A stretch of DNA of 6,508 bases, from contig DEML01000125.1 in the NCBI GenBank assembly GCA_002359185.1, positions 28,642 to 35,149 of the forward strand. The letters run 5' to 3'. A program made the translations under genes and the position numbers. The notes beneath the pieces are model-generated. The model did not search any database, was not told the origin of the DNA, and was given only the letters and a program-made list of their open reading frames with translations. Origin of the DNA: Planctomycetaceae bacterium UBA2671 (GTDB lineage: Bacteria > Planctomycetota > Planctomycetia > Planctomycetales > Planctomycetaceae). Numbering within the stretch: the first letter of the stretch is position 1; each line of letters opens with the position of its first letter. Below, one piece after another: positions 1-5,410 of the stretch.

Positions 1-177
1 GCTTTAGCGGAAGCCCCCGAAAGCTCAACGATTCGGGAGTTTCTCTACAAGAGCGCTCCCGCCACCCCGAATTGTTTTTTTCACGATCAAGTGTTGTTAG
101 AGTTTCTATCTCTTTCGTCCAGAAGCAATAAACTGTTGAGACCTCCTCATCGAAATACTCACTCAGACGAGCGTTAA
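1..177 (+). CDS. Possible 3' end of an upstream gene (partial, doubtful)
   Basis: The frame beginning at base 1 is open for 58 codons and ends with TAA at 175-177, only 6 bp before the ribD ATG and in the same frame as ribD. This could be the C-terminal part of an upstream gene co-transcribed with ribD. I recognise no family in it; the tail is rich in Ser, Arg, Pro and His, like read-through rather than a conserved domain. Two facts argue against coding: another plus frame is open to about base 128 and one minus frame is open across the whole stretch, and a terminator-like hairpin with seven T lies at 31-81. The in-frame TAA does show that ribD cannot start further upstream than 178. Confidence 0.25.
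   Translation, partial: ALAEAPESSTIREFLYKSAPATPNCFFHDQVLLEFLSLSSRSNKLLRPPHRNTHSDER
31..81 (+). terminator. Terminator-like hairpin with T7 tract upstream of ribD
   Basis: ATTCGGG (31-37) can pair perfectly with CCCGAAT (66-72), and a run of seven T follows at 75-81. An alternative fold pairs CGGGAG (34-39) with CTCCCG (56-61), with an inner CTCT/AGAG stem (43-46 with 50-53). The two folds share bases and exclude each other. This may be an intrinsic terminator of an upstream gene, which would place the ribD promoter in 82-183; I see no convincing -35/-10 pair there. The 28-nt loop of the T-tract-proximal stem is long for a classical terminator. Confidence 0.3.
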
Positions 178-183
178 GTCATC

Positions 184-1314
184 ATGCAATTTGCAACGCC
201 AACTGAAGTTATGCAGCGGGCGTTGTCTCTTGCGGAACAAGGACGCGGTTTTGTCGAACCGAACCCGCTAGTCGGAGCGGTGATTGTCGATGAAAATCTC
301 AACTTAGTTGCAGAAGGTCATCACGCAAATTTCGGCGGCCCGCACGCCGAAGCAGATGCCCTTTCCAAAGTCGGGCAGATTCCAGAAAACTCGACCATTT
401 ACGTCACCCTGGAACCTTGCTCTCATCACGGAAAAACTCCGCCATGTGCCGAAGCGATTCTTAAAGCGGGCCTGAAGCGAGTTGTCATTGGCTGCCTGGA
501 CCCCGCCCGGCACAATAAAGAGACCGGAGTTGATGTGCTCCGCAAAGCTGGCGTGGAAGTTGAAGTTAATTTTCTGAAATCAGAAGCTGAGACGCTGCTC
601 CGTCCGTTTCGAAAACTCCAACTGACAGGTCTTCCCTACGTCCACGCCAAATGGGCGATGACACTCGATGGACGAATTGCCTCAAAGACTGGCTCCTCGC
701 AGTGGATTACAAATCAAGCTTCGCGGGCTCATGTTCATAAAGTTCGCGGATTAATGGATGCGATCATTGTCGGCAGCGGGACTGTTCTGGCAGATAATCC
801 CAGATTAACAGGTCGCCCTCCTGGGCCAAGGACGCCAGTACGCATTATTTTGGATTCTCAAGCGATCATTTCGCTGAAATCACTCCTGTTCCAGACAATT
901 CATGAAGCCCCCGTCATGATCGCATGCCGTGAGGATGTCCCGATTGAAATCCAAAAAAAATTAATCAATGCAGGGGCAGAATTGATCCTCTCACCAGTCA
1001 ACCGCGTTGGACAACCTGAACTCAGTTTTCTGCTCAAGGAGTTGGGACGGCGGGGAATGACAAACATACTGGTCGAAGGAGGAGCAGGAGTGCTGGGAAG
1101 TTTCTTTGATGCCAGTCAAGTGGATGAAGTGCATGCTTTCATCGCCCCGAAAATTATTGGAGGTGGAGCCGCCTTTTCCCCAGTGGTAGGAGTCGGTATT
1201 TCTAATATGGCTGACGCATTGAAACTGGAGCAGATATCGATTCAGCAATTCGAAGGAGATCTTCTCGTGCATGGCTACATTCCAGGACCGTTCGATCGAG
1301 GAGAATCCGCATGA
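184..1314 (+). CDS. ribD: RibD: bifunctional riboflavin deaminase/reductase
   Basis: This cytosolic enzyme catalyses two successive steps of riboflavin synthesis: deamination of the diaminopyrimidine product of GTP cyclohydrolase II, then NADPH-dependent reduction of its ribosyl side chain. The N-terminal cytidine-deaminase-like domain (about 7-145) has PNPLVG (26-31), the zinc and proton-transfer motif H54-A-E56, and the zinc cysteines C79 and C88 in EPCSHHGKTPPC. The reductase domain (about 150-366) has KWAMTLDGRIA (156-166), GSGTVLADNPRLTGR (197-211) and VEGG (297-300). At 376 residues it is full length for the family. ATG 184 is the only possible ATG because an in-frame TAA lies two codons upstream; there is no clear Shine-Dalgarno site. 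One oddity: after the deaminase core it reads DPARHNKETG (106-115), where familiar homologues read like DPNPxVxGxG. The stop codon overlaps the next start as ATGA. Confidence 0.97.
   Translation: MQFATPTEVMQRALSLAEQGRGFVEPNPLVGAVIVDENLNLVAEGHHANFGGPHAEADALSKVGQIPENSTIYVTLEPCSHHGKTPPCAEAILKAGLKRVVIGCLDPARHNKETGVDVLRKAGVEVEVNFLKSEAETLLRPFRKLQLTGLPYVHAKWAMTLDGRIASKTGSSQWITNQASRAHVHKVRGLMDAIIVGSGTVLADNPRLTGRPPGPRTPVRIILDSQAIISLKSLLFQTIHEAPVMIACREDVPIEIQKKLINAGAELILSPVNRVGQPELSFLLKELGRRGMTNILVEGGAGVLGSFFDASQVDEVHAFIAPKIIGGGAAFSPVVGVGISNMADALKLEQISIQQFEGDLLVHGYIPGPFDRGESA
1298..1304 (+). promoter_or_regulatory. Strong ribosome binding site for the DUF1294 gene
   Basis: GAGGAGA lies inside the last codons of ribD, 6 nt before the ATG at 1311. 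It is the best Shine-Dalgarno match in the window. Together with the ATGA overlap it fixes the start of the second gene and suggests coupled translation. Confidence 0.7.
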
Positions 1315-1697
1315 TCGTCTGGATGAATCGTCTGTGCTGGTTCTGGTTGATTGCCGCCATCGTTGTCCTGCTCGGCTTTTGGACAAACTGGATTGAACAC
1401 TGGGAAGCAGGTGCCTATTCAGGATTGGTCTTGCTGAGCAGCCTGGCTGCCTTTACTGCTCAGGGGTTGGATAAATGGCGTGCCAACGCGGATCGCTGGC
1501 GGATTTCAGAAAGATGGTTGCACTTCTTTGAACTCATCGGTGGCTGGCCGGGAGCACATTTTGGACAACAGTTCTTTCGCCACAAAACCGCCAAGACCAG
1601 TTATCGTAATCTGTTTTATGTTTTGATTTTCGTTCATATCGCTGCCATAGTCACCTGCCTGATTTACTTCAGTACCAATACAACAACCACTTCATAA
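1311..1697 (+). CDS. DUF1294 family small membrane protein
   Basis: This 128-residue protein has three predicted membrane spans (about 8-24, 34-52 and 100-121). Between spans 2 and 3 lies the conserved DUF1294 block: DK (54-55), RISE (64-67), GGWPGA (77-82), Q87 and FRHKTAKTSY (89-98). The molecular function of the family is unknown. Some members carry an N-terminal cold-shock domain; this one does not and begins almost directly with the first span. The start is set by the GAGGAG site and the 4-nt overlap with the ribD stop, so it is probably translationally coupled to ribD, though no link to riboflavin synthesis is known to me. The Thr-rich tail after the last span is short. The family call is firm; any role is open. 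Confidence 0.9.
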   Translation: MIVWMNRLCWFWLIAAIVVLLGFWTNWIEHWEAGAYSGLVLLSSLAAFTAQGLDKWRANADRWRISERWLHFFELIGGWPGAHFGQQFFRHKTAKTSYRNLFYVLIFVHIAAIVTCLIYFSTNTTTTS

Positions 1698-1716
1698 AAC
1701 GATCGAGCACTCAACT

Positions 1717-1720
1717 GGAG
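1717..1720 (+). promoter_or_regulatory. Ribosome binding site for the sulfatase gene
   Basis: GGAG sits 7 nt before the ATG at 1728, in the 30 bp gap after the DUF1294 stop. It supports the chosen start, which is also where the signal peptide begins. Confidence 0.55.
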
Positions 1721-1727
1721 ATCCATC

Positions 1728-3329
1728 ATGATAAAATCCTCAAACAGCAATCGCATTTTATACATTCTGATTTTCTGTTCTGTCCTGCTCCTCAACTTGA
1801 GTGGAGATGTTCTGGCAAAGAACACCGATCGTCCCAACATTTTATTTTGTATTGCAGACGATGCCTCATTTGCACATATGGGAGCCTACGGGTGTTCCTG
1901 GGTGAAAACTCCCGGGTTTGACCGGGTTGCTAATGAAGGTTTGCTTTTCATGCGTTGTTACACACCCAACGCTAAATGCGCTCCTTCCCGAGCCTGCATC
2001 CTCACAGGACGCAATTCCTGGCAACTGGAAGAAGCTTGCAATCACTGGTGCTTCTTTCCTGCGAAGTTCAAAACGTATGCAGAGGTTCTAGCCGAACAGG
2101 GATATCATGTCGGCAAAACCGGCAAAGGCTGGGCTCCCGGCATCGCAAAAGACAGCAATGACAAACCGCGTTTAATGACTGGTCAATCCTACGACAAACT
2201 TCGCAAACAACCACCCACCAAAGCCATTTCCAATAATGACTACGCCGGAAATTTCGCCGCGTTTCTGGAGGATCAACCTGCTGATCAACCCTTCTGCTTC
2301 TGGTACGGCAGCACCGAACCACATCGTGGATACGAGTATGGCAGTGGCATTAAAAAAGGCGGAAAGTCAATCGATCAGATTGATGTCGTTCCCCCATTCT
2401 GGCCAGATAATTCTGTCACACGCACGGATATGCTTGACTATGCTTTCGAAATCGAACATTTCGATAACCACCTGGCTCAAATGCTTGATCTGCTCGAAGA
2501 AAAAGGTCAATTGGAGAACACGCTCGTCGTCGTGACAGCCGACAATGGGATGCCGTTTCCGCGAGTGAAAGGGCAGGAGTATGAGTACTCCAACCACCTG
2601 CCCCTGGCCATCATGTGGCCTGCGGGTATCAAAAATCCAGGACGCAAGATTGAAGACTTTGTCAGTTTCATTGATTTCGTCCCCACATTTCTTGAAGTTG
2701 CAGAAGTCGAGGGCACGAATCAGGGAATGCAGCCGATCACAGGAACCTCGTTACTTACGATTTTCAACTCAGAAAAATCTGGTCAGGTCATCCCGGAACG
2801 CGACCATGTTCTCATCGGCAAAGAGCGGCACGATATCGGACGACCTGAAGATGCAGGCTATCCGATCCGCGGAATTGTACGGGGAGATTATCTCTATCTG
2901 AAAAACTTCAAACCCGATCGCTGGCCGGCAAGCAATCCCGAAACCGGTTATCTCAATTGCGATGGCAGTCCGACAAAAACCGATTTACTCAGCTTACGAA
3001 CTCAACCCGATCTGGCTTATTACTGGGAGATATCCTTTGGCAAACGGCCAGCAGAAGAGTTTTATAACATCAAGCAGGATCCCTACTGCCTGACCAATCT
3101 GGCAGAAACTCCTCAACACCAGAAACAGATGGCGGCATTACGCACAGAAATGACAAAACGCTTAACTGAGCAACAGGATCCCCGAATTCTGGGGAACGGC
3201 GATCTGTTCGATCAATATCCTTATGCAAACAAAACAGAACGCGGATTTTATGAGCGTTACATGAACGGCGAGAAAATCAAAGCAGGCTGGGTCAACCCGA
3301 GTGACTTCGAGCCTGCTCCTCTTGATTAA
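1728..3329 (+). CDS. Secreted type I (formylglycine) sulfatase
   Basis: This 533-residue hydrolase of the alkaline phosphatase superfamily is expected to cleave sulfate esters or sulfamates outside the cytoplasm. A signal peptide is visible: basic start, hydrophobic core about 10-24, likely cleavage after VLA at 30. The mature part opens with PNILFCIADD, giving metal ligands D44 and D45. C84 in CAPSR (84-88, followed by LTGR at 92-95) is the cysteine converted to formylglycine. Other likely active-site residues are K133 in TGKGW, H199 in TEPHR, D272-N273 in TADNG and K281. The C-terminal EEFYNIKQDPYCLTNLA (443-459) is the usual sulfatase subdomain motif. The sequence around 84-110 (NSWQLEEACNHWCFF) recalls bacterial proteins annotated as heparan N-sulfatase-like, but the substrate cannot be read from sequence. 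GKGWAPG replaces the common GKWHLG, so the usual histidine is missing there. No maturation enzyme gene is in the window. It is probably the last gene of the ribD block. Confidence 0.95.
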   Translation: MIKSSNSNRILYILIFCSVLLLNLSGDVLAKNTDRPNILFCIADDASFAHMGAYGCSWVKTPGFDRVANEGLLFMRCYTPNAKCAPSRACILTGRNSWQLEEACNHWCFFPAKFKTYAEVLAEQGYHVGKTGKGWAPGIAKDSNDKPRLMTGQSYDKLRKQPPTKAISNNDYAGNFAAFLEDQPADQPFCFWYGSTEPHRGYEYGSGIKKGGKSIDQIDVVPPFWPDNSVTRTDMLDYAFEIEHFDNHLAQMLDLLEEKGQLENTLVVVTADNGMPFPRVKGQEYEYSNHLPLAIMWPAGIKNPGRKIEDFVSFIDFVPTFLEVAEVEGTNQGMQPITGTSLLTIFNSEKSGQVIPERDHVLIGKERHDIGRPEDAGYPIRGIVRGDYLYLKNFKPDRWPASNPETGYLNCDGSPTKTDLLSLRTQPDLAYYWEISFGKRPAEEFYNIKQDPYCLTNLAETPQHQKQMAALRTEMTKRLTEQQDPRILGNGDLFDQYPYANKTERGFYERYMNGEKIKAGWVNPSDFEPAPLD

Positions 3330-3336
3330 GGTTTGA

Positions 3337-3353
3337 ACCGCCAAGACGCCAAT
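3337..3353 (+). repeat. Degenerate copy of the AAG octamer repeat
   Basis: This 17-bp stretch just after the sulfatase stop matches the left arm of the nearby palindrome (3394-3410) at 12 of 17 positions and keeps the same 8-bp spacing of its CAAG/CAAT ends. It looks like a decayed relative of the same unit. The match is short, so chance is possible. Confidence 0.35.
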
Positions 3354-3393
3354 TTAAACAAGTATAGTGGATTCCGTGTCAAGAAATTTTTTT

Positions 3394-3513
3394 ACCACGA
3401 AGACACTAAGGCACGAAGAGATTTTTGAAGAATTCAACACCTCATAAAAATCGATACCAGTTAATTGATGATTAACTGTTTTTAATCTCTTAGTGACTTC
3501 GTGCCTTTGTGGT
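3394..3513. repeat. Long imperfect inverted repeat made of 8-bp units
   Basis: The 30-bp arms at 3394-3423 and 3484-3513 are inverted copies matching at 25 of 30 positions, with a 60-bp spacer. Each arm is three tandem octamers of the pattern NCACNAAG followed by AGATT. All five mismatches fall at 4-bp intervals, exactly at the variable positions of the octamer. It lies between convergent genes, so a transcript from either strand could fold into a long stem and the element may act as a two-way terminator or protect 3' ends. I recall similar AAG octamers as common intergenic repeats in planctomycetes and related bacteria, but have not checked this. No clear target-site duplication flanks it. 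Confidence 0.6.
3458..3483 (+). terminator. Putative intrinsic terminator of the ribD-sulfatase block
   Basis: CAGTTAAT (3458-3465) and ATTAACTG (3471-3478) form a perfect 8-bp stem with a 5-nt loop, followed by five T at 3479-3483. It lies about 130 bp after the sulfatase stop, inside the spacer of the long inverted repeat. The stem has only two GC pairs, which is weak for intrinsic termination; the surrounding repeat could add stability. Confidence 0.45.
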
Positions 3514-3524
3514 TTAAGAATAAT

Positions 3525-3803
3525 TCAGGGCAACCAGAACAGATTGGGGTTGTCCCGTTCGAGTTGATCGAGATGCTCTGTGGCGGTTTTTGCAGCTGGC
3601 AGATCGGAATAGAACATGGCGGCACTCTCGACCCCCTGCTCTTCACGGAGCTGAATCTGTTGTTGAAATCCTGGATCTTTGCTGAGCGCAGGCAATATAA
3701 ATAGCCAGATCATAGCCATCAGTCCAATCACCAGACAGAGAGTCAGTCCCCCTTTCCAGCCTGAATAAGGTTGTATAATCGGTTCTGAGAATACTTGTCC
3801 CAT
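3525..3803 (-). CDS. Small single-span membrane protein, unknown function
   Basis: I do not recognise a family for this 92-residue protein. It has a short polar N-terminus, one strong membrane span (about 19-40) and a charged, Gln- and Glu-rich tail of about 50 residues (QQQIQLREEQ at 47-56) ending in NPNLFWLP. There is no convincing signal cleavage site, so the first hydrophobic segment is probably an anchor. The start is ATG at 3803; an in-frame TGA lies three codons upstream, so it cannot begin earlier. AGGAAG about 10 nt upstream is the likely ribosome binding site. It follows the YeiH-like transporter on the same strand after 71 bp, so the two are probably co-transcribed, and an accessory role to the transporter is possible but unproven. 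It ends 12 bp from the long inverted repeat. Confidence 0.72.
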   Translation of the reverse strand: MGQVFSEPIIQPYSGWKGGLTLCLVIGLMAMIWLFILPALSKDPGFQQQIQLREEQGVESAAMFYSDLPAAKTATEHLDQLERDNPNLFWLP

Positions 3804-3845
3804 TCCTTTTCAACTTCCTGATTATGAGTCATCGCGAGCGAGAAC

Positions 3846-3870
3846 AACCTTCAACCTTCAACCCTCAACC
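3846..3870. repeat. Heptamer tandem repeat (AACCTTC)
   Basis: About 3.6 copies of a 7-bp unit lie head to tail between the transporter stop and the next gene: two exact AACCTTC, one AACCCTC, then AACC. On the transcribed minus strand the unit reads GAAGGTT. It is not coding and forms no obvious hairpin. A 7-bp array in a transcribed spacer could vary in copy number by replication slippage. Confidence 0.75.
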
Positions 3871-3874
3871 AAAC

Positions 3875-5314
3875 CTACTGCAATAGTTTCTGTGTTGCTT
3901 CCCGGAAAATGACTTCAAACATTAACCAGGCCATAAACAGAGTTAATGCTAAATTCAGCGATTGCCCCACGACATACAGAATCAATGGCTTACTTCCCTT
4001 CAGGAATTTCGCCAGATCGCGGAAGTTGGTTTCCAGGCCGATGCTTACAAAGGCCAGGCAGAAGAACCAGCCTCGGAAGACTTTTGTGCAATCTCCTTTC
4101 ATCGAATCGACCATTGTCTGAGAGGTTTCTCCCTGACTGTAGATCAGCGAAAAGATGATCGAAGCTCCGATGAAGCCGAGCACGAATTTGGGAAATCGTC
4201 GCCAGATTTCAGAAACCTGAGGTCGCGTCGAAGTCTCATCTTTCTCGACAAAGCTGACCCAGTAAACGGCTACTCCAAAAGCTGTTACACCAATGAGGAT
4301 GTTCTGGATCATCTTAATCGTGACTGCGACATCTTTCGCGGTATCACCGAGCATCACTCCCGCCACTGCGACCGCTCCTGTGGAGTCAATCGTCCCTCCC
4401 AGCCAGGCACCGCCGAGAACTTCAGACATTCCGACTGCTTTAATTATTTGTGGTAAAACGATCATCATAATCACTGTAAAAGAAAGCGATAACCCGATGG
4501 CAAACGAAAGTTCTTCCTTTTTCGCTTTGCAGGCGGCTGCGGTCGCGATAGCCGCAGAGACGCCGCAGACTGACATATCTGCAGAAATGACCATATTGAG
4601 GGACTTGGACTCCATCTTCAGCACCTTTTGACCGAAGATGTAAGTTGAAATTAAAACGATTGGTGTGACTACCCAGGCAACAAATATTCCGGGAACTCCC
4701 AGTGCAATCAGTTTACTGACGAGCACTTCGGCTCCCAGCAATACCAGTCCTGTTTTGATGTAAAACTCGGTTCTCAATGCTGGTTTAATTACGCCGGGCG
4801 TGCCAACGGTATTACTGATCAGCAAGCCAATTCCCAATGCCCACAGGGCATATTCCAGGTTGTAGTTCTTGACGACGACTTGCCCGGTGAGTACATAAGC
4901 GAGAGTTGCCAATAAGAAGACGAAACAGAAGCCAATCGCGAAACGTCGAAACGAAGTTCCCATCACTTTCGCCCCGAACCCAAATGTGAGCAGCGAAACG
5001 AGAAACACAACTGCAATTCCGGCCAATGAATTTTTCTTTGGGGATTGATAAACAGAATCAACCGGGTTTGTTTCCCAACTCCCAGGTTTCGCAAACCAAC
5101 CTTTGAGCGGACTTGTGTAGTCAGCAATTTCGGCAACGGGTGGATTCAACCAGATAACCAGAAAAGCTGCTCCCAGAATAATCGCTCCCAGATAAATCGC
5201 CCACCAGTCTTCAGAATTCTTTAACTCTTCCGCCAGAGAACGATGCTCTGCAACTACAATATCTTTGTCGGTATTTGAAGGTGGCATATCCTGTGGGGGG
5301 AATTGATCGGTCAT
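3875..5314 (-). CDS. YeiH/UPF0324 family putative sulfate exporter, long form
   Basis: This 479-residue inner-membrane protein belongs to the family annotated as putative sulfate exporters (Cons_hypoth698; E. coli YeiH). Family hallmarks are ALWALGIGLLISN (156-168), the SVCGVSAAIA block (248-257), GGTIDSTGAVAVAG (306-319) and KMIQN (334-338). I count about 11 to 13 hydrophobic segments, from near residue 38 to 468. It is clearly longer than the roughly 340-residue E. coli type: the first 36 residues are a polar tail, then come a span (38-56), a polar loop (about 57-95) and another span (97-117) before the core. Export of sulfate is a family-level proposal, not proven here. ATG 5314 has no good Shine-Dalgarno site. 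It lies between the KaiC-like ATPase upstream and the small membrane protein downstream, all on the minus strand, and converges with the sulfatase gene. Confidence 0.92.
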   Translation of the reverse strand: MTDQFPPQDMPPSNTDKDIVVAEHRSLAEELKNSEDWWAIYLGAIILGAAFLVIWLNPPVAEIADYTSPLKGWFAKPGSWETNPVDSVYQSPKKNSLAGIAVVFLVSLLTFGFGAKVMGTSFRRFAIGFCFVFLLATLAYVLTGQVVVKNYNLEYALWALGIGLLISNTVGTPGVIKPALRTEFYIKTGLVLLGAEVLVSKLIALGVPGIFVAWVVTPIVLISTYIFGQKVLKMESKSLNMVISADMSVCGVSAAIATAAACKAKKEELSFAIGLSLSFTVIMMIVLPQIIKAVGMSEVLGGAWLGGTIDSTGAVAVAGVMLGDTAKDVAVTIKMIQNILIGVTAFGVAVYWVSFVEKDETSTRPQVSEIWRRFPKFVLGFIGASIIFSLIYSQGETSQTMVDSMKGDCTKVFRGWFFCLAFVSIGLETNFRDLAKFLKGSKPLILYVVGQSLNLALTLFMAWLMFEVIFREATQKLLQ

Positions 5315-5359
5315 GGAGTTCTATCTCTGATTGGCGATTAGGCAGGTAATTAATTCATC

Positions 5360-5375
5360 GTGCATCAGGATGCAC
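5360..5375. promoter_or_regulatory. Perfect 6-4-6 dyad upstream of the transporter
   Basis: GTGCAT and ATGCAC flank a 4-bp centre, making a perfect inverted repeat 45 bp before the transporter start and 35 bp after the ATPase stop. It could be an operator or a short hairpin in the transporter leader. No T-tract follows on the minus strand, which argues against a terminator for the ATPase gene. Confidence 0.35.
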
Positions 5376-5403
5376 TTTACTGCGGATTGTTTTGAGGCTT
5401 CAA
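5374..5403 (-). promoter_or_regulatory. Weak candidate promoter for the transporter gene
   Basis: On the minus strand, TTGAAG (5403-5398) and TAAAGT (5379-5374) are separated by 18 bp; each matches four of six bases of the housekeeping sigma factor boxes. The -10 box abuts the 5360-5375 dyad, which would suit repressor control. Matches of this quality are common by chance. Confidence 0.2.
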
Positions 5404-5410
5404 GTCAGAC

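Noticed and set aside
1..81. 3' part of a tRNA or tmRNA
   Set aside because: The stems resemble RNA, but there is no T-arm consensus, no CCA end and no matching acceptor geometry.
991..1386. 131-codon minus-strand open frame across the ribD/DUF1294 junction
   Set aside because: It spans two well-supported genes on the other strand and shows low-complexity Ser/Arg-rich sequence typical of shadows.
3394..3513. CRISPR array
   Set aside because: The repeats are inverted rather than direct at a distance, the tandem octamers have no spacers, and no cas genes are nearby.
3394..3513. Complete insertion sequence or MITE
   Set aside because: No transposase and no convincing target-site duplication next to the arms, so it is listed only as an inverted repeat.
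3962..4456. 164-codon plus-strand open frame opposite the transporter, with smaller ones nearby
   Set aside because: Several overlapping antisense frames lie within the transporter gene; their translations are charged, cysteine-scattered and domain-free.
5360..5375. Intrinsic terminator of the KaiC-like gene
   Set aside because: The stem is only 6 bp and no T-tract follows on the minus strand.
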